The position numbers were made by a program, and so were the translations under genes. From Asaia bogorensis (lineage in GTDB: Bacteria > Pseudomonadota > Alphaproteobacteria > Acetobacterales > Acetobacteraceae), in assembly GCA_945871455.1 (NCBI GenBank), contig CAMBXJ010000176.1, positions 1 through 8,306 of the forward strand: DNA of 8,306 nt. The letters run 5' to 3'. The notes below the pieces were generated by a model. It had not been told where the DNA came from and searched no databases. It was given only the letters and a program-made list of their open reading frames with translations. Shown here one piece after another: positions 1 to 6,229 of the stretch. The first letter of the stretch is position 1, and the number at the start of each line of letters is the position of its first letter.

Positions 1-395
1 GCGTTGCCGGCGCGCAATGCCTTGCCGGCGGGAGTCTCGGACGCGGCGATGGCCACCAGCAACCGATCCTGAGCGACATATTCGTCCCCCGCCTTGGTGG
101 CGGTCTGTTGCGCAGTGTCCAGGATCCGCACCAGGTCCGGCGTGATCTGCGGCTGGCCGGCGCCGGATCCCTGCACCTTCGGCTGGCGCGCGAGCTCGGC
201 TTCGACCGCGACCTGCACGGATTTGGGATCGCCGCCGGCCGCCTTGATCAGGCCGGATGCCGCACCTTCCTCATCGTCCAGCAACGCTTTCAGCACATGC
301 TCGGGGGAAATGCGTTGATGGAATTCGCGAATCGCGATCGTGCCCGCCGCTTGCAAGAATCCGCGGGTCCGCTCGGTGAATTTTTCAATGTCCAT
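1..395 (-). CDS. clpB: ATP-dependent chaperone ClpB, N-terminal part (runs off the left edge)
   Basis: ClpB is a cytoplasmic AAA+ hexamer that works with DnaK/DnaJ/GrpE to pull proteins out of aggregates after heat or other stress. Only the first 131 codons plus two bases are inside the window, of roughly 860 expected. They begin MDIEKFTERTRGFLQAA and continue with ISPEHVLKALLDDEEG, the classic Clp N-terminal repeat; a second repeat follows near residues 85-130 (ITPDLVRILDTAQQ, then QDRLLVAIAASE). The linker KVQGSGAG (residues 73-80) is also typical of ClpB rather than ClpA or ClpC. The start at base 395 is supported by an AGGG Shine-Dalgarno (complement of 404-407) 8 nt upstream and by agreement with the usual ClpB N-terminus. 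The two AAA+ modules and the middle coiled coil lie outside the window. The gene is divergent from the MOSC gene. Identification is by recognition of the conserved N-terminus. Confidence 0.93.
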   Translation of the reverse strand, partial: MDIEKFTERTRGFLQAAGTIAIREFHQRISPEHVLKALLDDEEGAASGLIKAAGGDPKSVQVAVEAELARQPKVQGSGAGQPQITPDLVRILDTAQQTATKAGDEYVAQDRLLVAIAASETPAGKALRAGN

Positions 396-408
396 GACTA
401 TGTCCCTA

Positions 409-449
409 TGATCAGGCGACTGGCCGATTCCCGCCCCTGATTAGGCGAC
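409..449. repeat. 12-bp direct repeat in the clpB/MOSC divergent gap
   Basis: TGATCAGGCGAC (409-420) recurs as TGATTAGGCGAC (438-449), 11 of 12 bases identical, with starts 29 bp apart (nearly three helical turns). Each copy is followed by GACTGGCC, overlapping the first copy at 418-425 and a few bases past the second at 453-460. The right copy covers the proposed clpB -10 hexamer. This could be a pair of regulator binding sites or a small local duplication. Confidence 0.45.
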
Positions 450-468
450 GGGGACTGGCCTTTCACAA
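440..468 (-). promoter_or_regulatory. candidate promoter for clpB
   Basis: Reading the minus strand, TTGTGA (complement of 463-468) is followed after 17 nt by CCTAAT (complement of 440-445). Each matches four of six positions of the sigma-70 type consensus, and the spacing is ideal. Transcription would start about 35-40 nt before the clpB start codon. clpB is often driven by the heat-shock sigma factor RpoH, but I do not see a convincing RpoH-type pair at this position. The call rests on pattern matching only. Confidence 0.3.
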
Positions 469-511
469 AGACGTGGGTTGCGGTGGGACGCGGCTCAAGG
501 GGGACAGCCAG

Positions 512-1267
512 ATGCGAATCGAATATCTGTACCGTTTTCCGGTCAAAGGTCTGACGGCGGAGGCGATAGAAAGCACCGAGGTCGAGACCGGTGGCGCCAT
601 ACCCTGGGATCGGGCGTTTGCCCTGGCTCAGGGCGATTCCGGCTTCGATCCGGCGGCGCCCGCCTGGCTGCGGAAGACGAATTTCCTGTGCCAGATGAAG
701 AATGCAAAGGCCGCGTCGCTGGCGTCCTTCTTCGATCCGAAGACGGGAACCTTGATGATCCGGGCGCCCGACGGGTCCGCCGTCAGCGAGAATGCCCTGA
801 CCGAGGCCGGACGCGCCCAGATCGCCGCGTTCCTGACCGCCTATATGGGGGAGGAGGCGCGCGGCACCCCCGTATTCCACCACGTGCCCGGCCACATGTT
901 CAGCGACCAGCCGAAGAAGCTGGTCAGCCTGATCAACATGGCCAGCCAGCGCGATCTGGAGGAAAAGGTCGGCGCCCGCCGGCACCGCCGTCGCTTCCGG
1001 GCCAATATCTGGTTCAGCGGCGCACCCGCCTGGCGCGAGCGGACCTGGATCGGTCAGGAAATCCAGGTGGGTGGCGCGGTTATGCGGGTGTTCAAGGGCA
1101 TCACCCGCTGCGCCGCGACCGAGGTCAATCCCGAAACCGCGCAACGCGACGCCAACCCGGTCGAGGAACTGCGCACCCATTTCGGCCATATCGAACTGGG
1201 CGTGCTGGCCGAGGTCATCGAAGGCGGCCGCTTCGCCGTCGGCGATGCCATCGAGGTGCTGGGCTGA
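512..1267 (+). CDS. MOSC domain-containing protein (molybdenum cofactor-binding, YcbX/mARC-like)
   Basis: MOSC proteins bind or sense sulfurated molybdenum cofactor. The YcbX/mARC branch reduces N-hydroxylated substrates using an external electron donor. The 251-residue product starts MRIEYLYRFPVKGL, the MOSC N-terminal beta-barrel signature, with PWDRAFAL at residues 31-38. The MOSC core follows: RFRANIWF (161-168) matches the conserved RFRPN-type element, and GITRCAATEVNPETAQRD (196-213) holds Cys200, the position of the conserved molybdenum-ligand cysteine in this superfamily. The end, VGDAIEVLG, is also typical. No C-terminal ferredoxin domain is present, so an electron-transfer partner would have to be encoded elsewhere. 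I chose ATG 512 because AAGGGGG (497-503) lies 8 nt upstream; an in-frame GTG at 473 would add 13 residues of unlikely composition. Substrate is unknown. Confidence 0.88.
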   Translation: MRIEYLYRFPVKGLTAEAIESTEVETGGAIPWDRAFALAQGDSGFDPAAPAWLRKTNFLCQMKNAKAASLASFFDPKTGTLMIRAPDGSAVSENALTEAGRAQIAAFLTAYMGEEARGTPVFHHVPGHMFSDQPKKLVSLINMASQRDLEEKVGARRHRRRFRANIWFSGAPAWRERTWIGQEIQVGGAVMRVFKGITRCAATEVNPETAQRDANPVEELRTHFGHIELGVLAEVIEGGRFAVGDAIEVLG

Positions 1268-1314
1268 TCGCCGCCGCCCTCTGACGGCGATTGCTCGGCG
1301 GACGGCATCCGCCG
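1267..1314. terminator. two hairpins just after the MOSC stop codon
   Basis: ATCGCCG (1267-1273, overlapping the last base of the stop codon) pairs with CGGCGAT (1285-1291) across an 11-nt loop. CGGCGGA (1296-1302) pairs with TCCGCCG (1308-1314) across a 5-nt loop. Both stems are perfect 7-bp matches placed between convergent genes, which suits transcription termination. There is no T-run, so intrinsic termination is not assured. Confidence 0.4.
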
Positions 1315-1333
1315 CCGCGCGGCGACGAGGCAT

Positions 1334-1471
1334 CGGCCGGGCGTTCACCCGGACCGGCGGTTGACCGGACCGGCGTTCTACCGGTCCGGCGGTTTCCCAG
1401 ACCGGCCGTCACCCGGACCTATGCTTACCCGGACCGGTGCTTCCCCGGACGGGCGGTTACCCGGATCGGCG
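1334..1471. repeat. tandem array of 16-bp degenerate repeats, eight full units plus a partial ninth
   Basis: Strict 16-base periodicity begins at 1334. Unit starts are 1334, 1350, 1366, 1382, 1398, 1414, 1430 and 1446, with a partial ninth at 1462-1471. The consensus is close to CGGACCGGCGGTTACC; individual units differ from it at one to about five positions. The array fills most of the gap between the convergent MOSC and binding-protein genes and runs into the latter: its TAA stop (complement of 1457-1459) and last codons lie in units eight and nine. The period is not a multiple of three, so it does not encode a protein repeat. Because CCGGACCGG is the reverse complement of CCGGTCCGG, units three and four form a perfect 9-bp stem (1365-1373 with 1381-1389, 7-nt loop), which may help terminate transcription from both sides. 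Confidence 0.85.
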
Positions 1472-3034
1472 CACGTTCCAGAACACCGCGAACCCAGGCA
1501 ACAATCCGGTCAGGTCGGAGCGATGCGCGGTTGGGTGCATCCACTGTCCGGTTTGCACCATGGGCACTTCGACAAACCAACGCCGCTGCATCTCTTCGGC
1601 GATCTTCTTCTGCGCCGCCAAATCCGGGGCATCGATCCAGTCACGGCGCAGGCCCTCCAGCCTTTCCGAGGTCGGCCACCCGAACCATGCCCTTTCCCCG
1701 TTCGTTCGGAACGCGTGCCCGGCGGGATTGATCAGATCGATCCCGCCGGTATTCGCCGGCGCGATATTCCACCCGCCCTTGTCGATCGGCCCCTTGTTAT
1801 CCCGCCGCTGGATCATGGAACCCCAGTCCAACGCCTGGAATTCCGCGTTGAACCCGGCATCCCGCAGCATCCCCAACGTCACCTCGGCCATGGCGCGTCG
1901 GAACGGCACATCGATGGCGCCGATCAGCACGATTTTCTCGCCGCTGTAGCCCGAGTCCTTCACCATCTGGCGAATCTTCGCCGGTTCCCGCGGGGCGTTG
2001 TAGATGTGCATGTCGACGTCGCTGGCCAAAGCGGTGCCCGGCGTGAACAGCCCGACGCCACCGTTCCCCATCGCGGGATCGACCCCCACGATCGCCTGCA
2101 CGAAATCCTCCTGCTTCACCGCCGCCTGCACCGCGCGCCGGACCGCCGGGTTGTCGAACGGCGGTTGCAGATAGTTCAGTCGCAGATGACCGACCATGCC
2201 GGTGGGTTCCTTGATTTCCACCGCGATGTTGGTGTTCCGCTTCAGCATTGGGATCAGATCGACGGAGGCCCATTCCCACCAGTCCACCTCCCCCGTCCGC
2301 AAGGCGCTTGCGGCGGTGCCTTCGTCGGGAATGATCACCCATTCCACCCGATCGAAATGCGCCACTTTCGGCCCGCCGATCCATCCCGGCGTGCCGGACG
2401 CGCGTGGCACGTAGCTCCGGTTGCGCTCGTAGACCGCCCGCGCGCCCACCACCCGCTCATCCGCTTTCCAGCGATAGGGGCCGGATCCCACCATCTCCGG
2501 GATCTGGCGGGACACATCCGTCCTGGCCAGCCGTTCGGGCATCATCACGGGCACGGGCGTGGATGATTTGCCCAGCGCCACGGCCAGCAATGGAAACGGC
2601 TTCTTCAGCCGGAACACGATGGTTCGGTCGTCCGGCGCGCTGAGATCGTCGGTATAGTCCCGCAGCGCCGAACCGAGAGCGTCCCGCTGCCACCATCGCT
2701 TGATGGAGGCCACGCAGTCCCGCGCCAACACGGCCTCTCCGTCGTGGAATTTCAGTCCGGGGCGCAGGGTGATGGTCCAACGTTTGGCGTCGTCGTCGAC
2801 GACGTGGCCCTCCGCCATCTGCGGCGTCGTCTGGTAGTCGGCGCCGAAGCCATACAACGTATCGAAAATCAGCAAACCGTGATTGCGCGTCACGTAGGTG
2901 GTGGACACATGCGGGTCCAGCACGGTGACGTCGGATTGCGGGATGAAGCGCAGCGTGTTCGCCCGCTGCGCCCGGGCGATCGACGGCGCGGCCAACCCTG
3001 CGGCCGATGCTTGCAGAAACAGTCTCCGGCGCAT
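1457..3034 (-). CDS. ABC transporter substrate-binding protein, family 5 (dipeptide/oligopeptide/nickel type)
   Basis: This is a periplasmic solute-binding protein of the SBP_bac_5 family, which delivers peptides, opines, glycosides or metal chelates to an inner-membrane ABC permease. The 525-residue product begins MRRRLFLQASAAGL, an RRxFL twin-arginine-like motif with a hydrophobic stretch and a likely cleavage after ARA at residue 22, suggesting Tat export. Family hallmarks are LDPH (39-42), the stretch around LRPGLKFHDGEAV (90-102), GSGPY (183-187), and LNYLQPPFDNPAVRRAV (286-302), the usual hinge-region motif. Length is normal for the family. AAGGGG (complement of 3040-3045) sits 5 nt before the ATG. 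No permease or ATPase gene is adjacent: the MOSC gene is on one side and a pilin gene on the other, so the protein is orphaned within the window. The ligand cannot be predicted. The 3' end overlaps the 16-bp tandem array. Confidence 0.92.
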   Translation of the reverse strand: MRRRLFLQASAAGLAAPSIARAQRANTLRFIPQSDVTVLDPHVSTTYVTRNHGLLIFDTLYGFGADYQTTPQMAEGHVVDDDAKRWTITLRPGLKFHDGEAVLARDCVASIKRWWQRDALGSALRDYTDDLSAPDDRTIVFRLKKPFPLLAVALGKSSTPVPVMMPERLARTDVSRQIPEMVGSGPYRWKADERVVGARAVYERNRSYVPRASGTPGWIGGPKVAHFDRVEWVIIPDEGTAASALRTGEVDWWEWASVDLIPMLKRNTNIAVEIKEPTGMVGHLRLNYLQPPFDNPAVRRAVQAAVKQEDFVQAIVGVDPAMGNGGVGLFTPGTALASDVDMHIYNAPREPAKIRQMVKDSGYSGEKIVLIGAIDVPFRRAMAEVTLGMLRDAGFNAEFQALDWGSMIQRRDNKGPIDKGGWNIAPANTGGIDLINPAGHAFRTNGERAWFGWPTSERLEGLRRDWIDAPDLAAQKKIAEEMQRRWFVEVPMVQTGQWMHPTAHRSDLTGLLPGFAVFWNVRRSG

Positions 3035-3059
3035 GGCTACCCCTTCTATATCTTGTTTT

Positions 3060-3082
3060 GTAGTCCGGTGGTCGCAGACTAC
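3060..3082. promoter_or_regulatory. operator-like inverted repeat upstream of the binding-protein gene
   Basis: GTAGTC (3060-3065) and GACTAC (3077-3082) are perfect inverted half-sites separated by 11 nt, 26 to 48 bases upstream of the binding-protein start codon. The half-site centres are 17 bp apart. Geometry and position suit a dimeric repressor or activator, but no regulator gene is visible in the window and a 6-bp match can occur by chance. Confidence 0.3.
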
Positions 3083-3174
3083 CCGGAAGCCAGGCCACGC
3101 TCCAAGGATACCGACGCGCCACGCGAAGCTGACGGCGGGTCGATCACGCGCGGGCGCTTTGAACCGCCATCGGC

Positions 3175-3197
3175 GCGAGCCATCCAGGCCGGCTCGC
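3175..3197. repeat. hairpin in the binding-protein/pilin spacer
   Basis: GCGAGCC (3175-3181) is the inverse of GGCTCGC (3191-3197) with a 9-nt loop. It is the only other clear structure in the 271-bp spacer at 3035-3305, in which I see no convincing coding sequence. Function is unknown. Confidence 0.35.
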
Positions 3198-3248
3198 CGC
3201 CCTGACGATGTCCGCCGGTGATTGTTGCACGAGGCACGCGAAACGGCG

Positions 3249-3275
3249 TTGAAACCGAAATTGATGCTCTATTGA
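3249..3275 (+). promoter_or_regulatory. weak candidate promoter for the pilin gene
   Basis: TTGAAA (3249-3254) and TATTGA (3270-3275) resemble -35 and -10 boxes but are only 15 bp apart, shorter than the preferred 17. This AT-richer stretch stands out within the GC-rich spacer and lies just upstream of the pilin Shine-Dalgarno. Evidence is weak. Confidence 0.25.
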
Positions 3276-3305
3276 CGGCCACCGCCAAACAAGGAACCGC
3301 TCTCT

Positions 3306-3476
3306 ATGCTGCATCTTTCCGGCCTGATCGAAGCCCTGCTGCGGGACAGAGACGGCGTGACCGCGCTCGAATACGGCATGATCGTCAGCGTCCTGATCGG
3401 CTTCATCATGCTGGGCTTCAATGTGCTCGGCGGCTCCCTCGGCAACACGTTCAACTTTGTCGGCAACTCTCTGTAG
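3306..3476 (+). CDS. Flp/Fap-type pilin (Tad pilus major subunit family)
   Basis: This short gene encodes 56 residues, starting MLHLSGLIEALLRDRDGVTALEYG. The stretch GVTALEYG followed by about 20 hydrophobic residues is the signature of Flp/Fap pilins, the type IVb subunits of Tad pili used for surface adhesion. In this family the prepilin peptidase TadV cuts after the glycine, here Gly17, which leaves the conserved Glu at +5 (Glu22) and Tyr at +6 (Tyr23). The hydrophobic helix covers roughly residues 24-42, and the tail is short and Asn/Gly-rich (GNTFNFVGNSL). AAGGA (3291-3295) lies 10 nt upstream of the ATG. No tad/cpa assembly genes (ATPase, secretin, TadV) are nearby, so it depends on machinery elsewhere or is a stray paralogue. 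It converges on the flavin oxidoreductase gene. Identification is firm from the signature despite the small size. Confidence 0.9.
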   Translation: MLHLSGLIEALLRDRDGVTALEYGMIVSVLIGFIMLGFNVLGGSLGNTFNFVGNSL

Positions 3477-3497
3477 GCAGTTCGCGGCGTGTCCTGG

Positions 3498-3511
3498 CGG
3501 CCGGGAGGCCG
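3498..3511 (+). terminator. short hairpin after the pilin gene
   Basis: CGGCC (3498-3502) pairs with GGCCG (3507-3511) around a GGGA loop, 21 bases after the pilin stop codon in the 82-bp convergent gap. The stem is short and has no T-run, so it is at most a weak terminator candidate. Confidence 0.25.
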
Positions 3512-3558
3512 AACGCACACATGAAACGGTGCGGGTCCGGCCGGCTCGCCGTCATGCT

Positions 3559-4812
3559 TCACTCGGCGGCGCGCAATCCTGGCGTCCAGGCGGAAACCTC
3601 CGCCCGTTGAGCCGTTTCCATCGGCTTCGGCCACCAGCGATGTTCCCACTGGTCGTAGAACGTCTTCAGCTTCGGCATGACCTTTTCCGCGAACAGCTTC
3701 GTGTTGTAGCGGGTGAGGTCCTTGTTCATGTTGCCGAACTGCATCAACAGCATCAGGTTGCCGACATTCAGGTTCTCGGCCAGTTCCACGATCTGTTCGG
3801 TCACGTCCTTCGGGGAACCAATGACGATATAGCCGGCATCCACCAGGTCCTTCATCTCGGTCGGCCGAGCAACGGAACGCAGGGCGGCGGCGCTGACCTG
3901 GCTGGACAGGCCGGCGCGTTGGGTTGCTTCGGTCGAGTATCCCGGTGGGGCGGCGAACCGAGGGTCGATATGCAGGCAGCGACCGAAGAAATATTCCGCG
4001 GCCTCCGTGTAGATTTCCAGCGCCTGGTCCCGGCTTTCGGCCACCGCCACGGTTTGTGCGAAGCCGGCGCGGTAGGGATTGCGATCCTTGCCCAGACGGT
4101 CCATCTCCGCCCAGAACCCGTCCATCGTGACCTTGCCGGCCTTGTGGCCGTAGTATGACAGATAGCAATACACGTAGTCTTTTTCAGCGCACCACTGCCA
4201 GGTTTCCACTGACCCCCCACCTGGGATCCAGACCGGCGGGTGCGGCTGCTGGATCGGCCGCGGCCATATATTGACGTAGCGCTGCTGATTGTAGCGCCCG
4301 TTGAAGGCGAATGTTTCCGGGTCCTGCCAGGCGCGCATCACCAGATCGTGCGCTTCCAGGTAACGATCCCGCAACTGGCTTGGATTCTGCCCATAGGCGA
4401 AACAATCATCCATTGGCGTGCCCACCGGGAACCCGGCGATCAGCCGCCCGCCAGAGATCACGTCGAGCATGGCAAATTCCTCCGCCACCCGGGTCGGAGG
4501 ATTGTACAGCGCCAGCGAGTTCCCCATGACACAGATCGTCGCATCCGTGGTCCGGCGGGCAAGCGACGACGCGATCAGGTTGGGCGATGGCATCAGGCCG
4601 TAGCCGTTGGAGTGGTGCTCGTTAACGCAAATGGCGTCGTAGCCAAGTTCGGCCGCGTATTCGAGCTCATCCATGAAGTCGTTATACATCAGATGCGCAC
4701 GCTTCGGGTCGAACAGCGAGGAATGGATGTCGACCCAGACCGACGGGTGCTTCTCTTTGAAGTCATCCGGAAGCTCGGTGTACGGCATCAGATGGAACCA
4801 CATCATCTTCAT
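3559..4812 (-). CDS. LLM-class flavin-dependent oxidoreductase (bacterial luciferase-like monooxygenase)
   Basis: Members of this TIM-barrel family use reduced flavin, usually FMNH2 from a separate reductase, and O2 to oxidise or cleave organic substrates in the cytoplasm. The 417-residue product starts MKMMWFHLMPY. It shows ELGYDAICVNEHHSNG (55-70), containing the NEHH motif common in the family, then RVAEEFAMLDVISGGRLIAG (108-127) leading into GFPVGTP, the hallmark LLM stretch, and PPVWIPGGGSVET (192-204). The C-terminal part around LVDAGYIVIGSP and LMLLMQFGNM matches the usual last barrel strands. AAGGA (complement of 4822-4826) is 9 nt before the start. The M20 hydrolase gene lies upstream on the same strand, 116 bp away. 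No flavin reductase gene is present in the window. Substrate is unknown; related enzymes act on alkanesulfonates, nitrilotriacetate, dibenzothiophene and alkanals. Confidence 0.92.
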   Translation of the reverse strand: MKMMWFHLMPYTELPDDFKEKHPSVWVDIHSSLFDPKRAHLMYNDFMDELEYAAELGYDAICVNEHHSNGYGLMPSPNLIASSLARRTTDATICVMGNSLALYNPPTRVAEEFAMLDVISGGRLIAGFPVGTPMDDCFAYGQNPSQLRDRYLEAHDLVMRAWQDPETFAFNGRYNQQRYVNIWPRPIQQPHPPVWIPGGGSVETWQWCAEKDYVYCYLSYYGHKAGKVTMDGFWAEMDRLGKDRNPYRAGFAQTVAVAESRDQALEIYTEAAEYFFGRCLHIDPRFAAPPGYSTEATQRAGLSSQVSAAALRSVARPTEMKDLVDAGYIVIGSPKDVTEQIVELAENLNVGNLMLLMQFGNMNKDLTRYNTKLFAEKVMPKLKTFYDQWEHRWWPKPMETAQRAEVSAWTPGLRAAE

Positions 4813-4878
4813 GGGGTGCTGTCCTTGGTGGGGCTGTCAGCAGTGTAGACCATTGGCGGGAGGGATGGGCAAGGTTGG

Positions 4879-4925
4879 CCAGGGTTTTGCCTGGACCCAC
4901 CAAGGGCCGTTGGGGCGGAAGCCCC
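4879..4925. repeat. cluster of short hairpins between the M20 and LLM genes
   Basis: CCAGG (4879-4883) pairs with CCTGG (4890-4894) around GTTTTG, and GGGGC (4912-4916) pairs with GCCCC (4921-4925) around GGAA. CCAA (4900-4903) could also pair with TTGG (4910-4913), competing with the second stem. The cluster immediately follows the M20 stop codon on the minus strand, so it could end or attenuate transcription before the LLM gene. The CCAGG...CCTGG design resembles short intergenic palindromes I recall from Acetobacteraceae genomes, but I cannot confirm copies elsewhere. Confidence 0.4.
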
Positions 4926-4928
4926 GCG

Positions 4929-6146
4929 CTACCCCACCCCCGCCACGGCCAGGATCGCGGCCAGCCCCGCCGCCATCCCACGCACGCTGGCATCCTCCTC
5001 GACGTCGATCCACTCCTCCAGCGAATGGCCGCGCCCACCGGTTCCGCCCGACCCGATCTTGATCGCGGGAATTCCCATGCTCATCGGGATGTTCGCATCG
5101 GTGGACGAATACTCGAACCGGGTCGCGATCCCCTGGGCATTTATCGCCGCCTCGGCAAAGCGCACCAGCTCGTGGGACGTATTGGTCGACCCCGCCGGGC
5201 GGTCGCCGATCTTTACGGTCTCGGTCGTGATCGGCCCATTCTGCGTGGAACGCAGGTCGTTTTCGGCGGCGGTCGCGGCTTCGATGATCGCCATGAACCG
5301 CTCCTCCAGCCGGTCCAGCTCCCCCGGGGATTCCGATCGCAGGTCGAATTCGGTCCAGACGCTGTTGGGAATGGAGTTGATGGACGTCCCGCCACCGGTG
5401 ACGCTGGCGCTGAAGGTGGTTTTCGGATCGGCGGGCACCTGTACCCGACCCAGCCGCCCGATGGCGTCGGCCATGGCATACATCGGGTTGACCAGGCCGA
5501 AGGCGCCGTAGCTGTGCCCGCCCGGACCGTTGAAGGTCACGCGATAGCGCTTCGATCCTACGCCACCGGTGACGATCCGCTCCATGTTGGGGCTGTCGAC
5601 GGTGATGAACGCGCTGATCCTGTCCTTGTAGCGCCCCTGCTGGAACAGGTGCCGCATGCCGCGCAGATCGCCCAGCCCTTCCTCCCCGACATCGGCCACG
5701 AACAGGATGTCGTCGCGGGTGGTGATCCCGGCGGCATCCATCGCCCGCAACCAGGCCAGGATGACCGCTAGGCTGCGCGTGTCGTCGCCAACGCCGGGGG
5801 CGAACAGCTTCGTCCCTTCCCGCCGCACTTTCACGTTGGTCCCGGCGGGAAACACGGTGTCCAGATGTGCCGCGACGCAGATCAGTTTGCCGTTGCCCAG
5901 GCCGCGCCGCATGCCGGTGACATTGCCCTCCGCGTCGATTTCCAGGTCGGTCAGGCCATGCGCGCGCGCCATGTCCAGCCAGACGCGGGCCTTGGTGGCT
6001 TCCTGGAACGGCGGCGCCTCCGTCTCGGTCAGGGTGACGATATCCTGGACGGTGCGCTCATGTTCGGCGGTCAGGACCTGGACAGCGCGCTGGAACGACG
6101 GGCTGTCCATGATCTGACGGATGGTGGTTTCGGCATGATCGGTCAT
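4929..6146 (-). CDS. M20 family metallopeptidase/amidohydrolase (peptidase T-like)
   Basis: M20 enzymes are cytoplasmic di-metal hydrolases that cleave C-terminal residues from peptides, or amide bonds in N-acyl amino acids and related compounds. In the 405-residue product the metal and catalytic residues are all visible: His94 and Asp96 in AAHLDTVF, Asp121 in GVGDDT, the Glu155-Glu156 pair in GEEGLG, Asp184 in VDSP and His374 near the C-terminus in GGRGHSLEEW. The central dimerisation domain, roughly residues 200-310, carries GPGGHSYGAFG (His211) and GGGTSINSIPN. Length fits the family. I placed the start at base 6146 because AGGGGG (complement of 6152-6157) lies 5 nt upstream; an in-frame ATG at 6203 would add 19 unlikely residues and consume the divergent promoter gap. 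It diverges from the thioesterase gene and may be co-transcribed with the LLM gene. Substrate is not predictable. Confidence 0.9.
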   Translation of the reverse strand: MTDHAETTIRQIMDSPSFQRAVQVLTAEHERTVQDIVTLTETEAPPFQEATKARVWLDMARAHGLTDLEIDAEGNVTGMRRGLGNGKLICVAAHLDTVFPAGTNVKVRREGTKLFAPGVGDDTRSLAVILAWLRAMDAAGITTRDDILFVADVGEEGLGDLRGMRHLFQQGRYKDRISAFITVDSPNMERIVTGGVGSKRYRVTFNGPGGHSYGAFGLVNPMYAMADAIGRLGRVQVPADPKTTFSASVTGGGTSINSIPNSVWTEFDLRSESPGELDRLEERFMAIIEAATAAENDLRSTQNGPITTETVKIGDRPAGSTNTSHELVRFAEAAINAQGIATRFEYSSTDANIPMSMGIPAIKIGSGGTGGRGHSLEEWIDVEEDASVRGMAAGLAAILAVAGVG

Positions 6147-6169
6147 CGCGGCCCCCTGTCGTTCGGCGA

Positions 6170-6192
6170 GATCGGTACTGGACGAACCGATC
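6170..6192. promoter_or_regulatory. operator-like inverted repeat in the M20/thioesterase divergent gap
   Basis: GATCGGT (6170-6176) and ACCGATC (6186-6192) are perfect 7-bp inverted half-sites 9 nt apart, centred in the 83-bp gap between the two start codons. A third copy of the half-site, GATCGGT at 6137-6143, overlaps the first codons of the M20 gene 33 bp away. A site shared by two divergent genes would fit a common regulator, but none is encoded in the window. Confidence 0.4.
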
Positions 6193-6229
6193 CGGGCAGG
6201 CAAGATGCCGCCCGAATCGGGAGAGGTCG

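Noticed and set aside
398..1348. Long minus-strand open frame (316 codons) opposite the MOSC gene
   Set aside because: The plus-strand frame encodes a recognisable MOSC protein with conserved motifs and a good ribosome-binding site. The opposite frame matches nothing and is a GC-rich shadow.
1334..1471. CRISPR array
   Set aside because: The units are 16 bp, contiguous and diverged, with no unique spacers and no cas genes.
1361..2566. 401-codon plus-strand frame opposite the binding-protein gene
   Set aside because: The minus strand encodes a complete SBP_bac_5 protein with signal peptide. The plus frame has shadow-like His/Arg/Pro-rich composition and begins inside the tandem repeats.
3079..3288. 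69-codon minus-strand frame in the binding-protein/pilin spacer
   Set aside because: It has no recognisable motif and an Arg/Ser/Pro-rich composition like other shadow frames.
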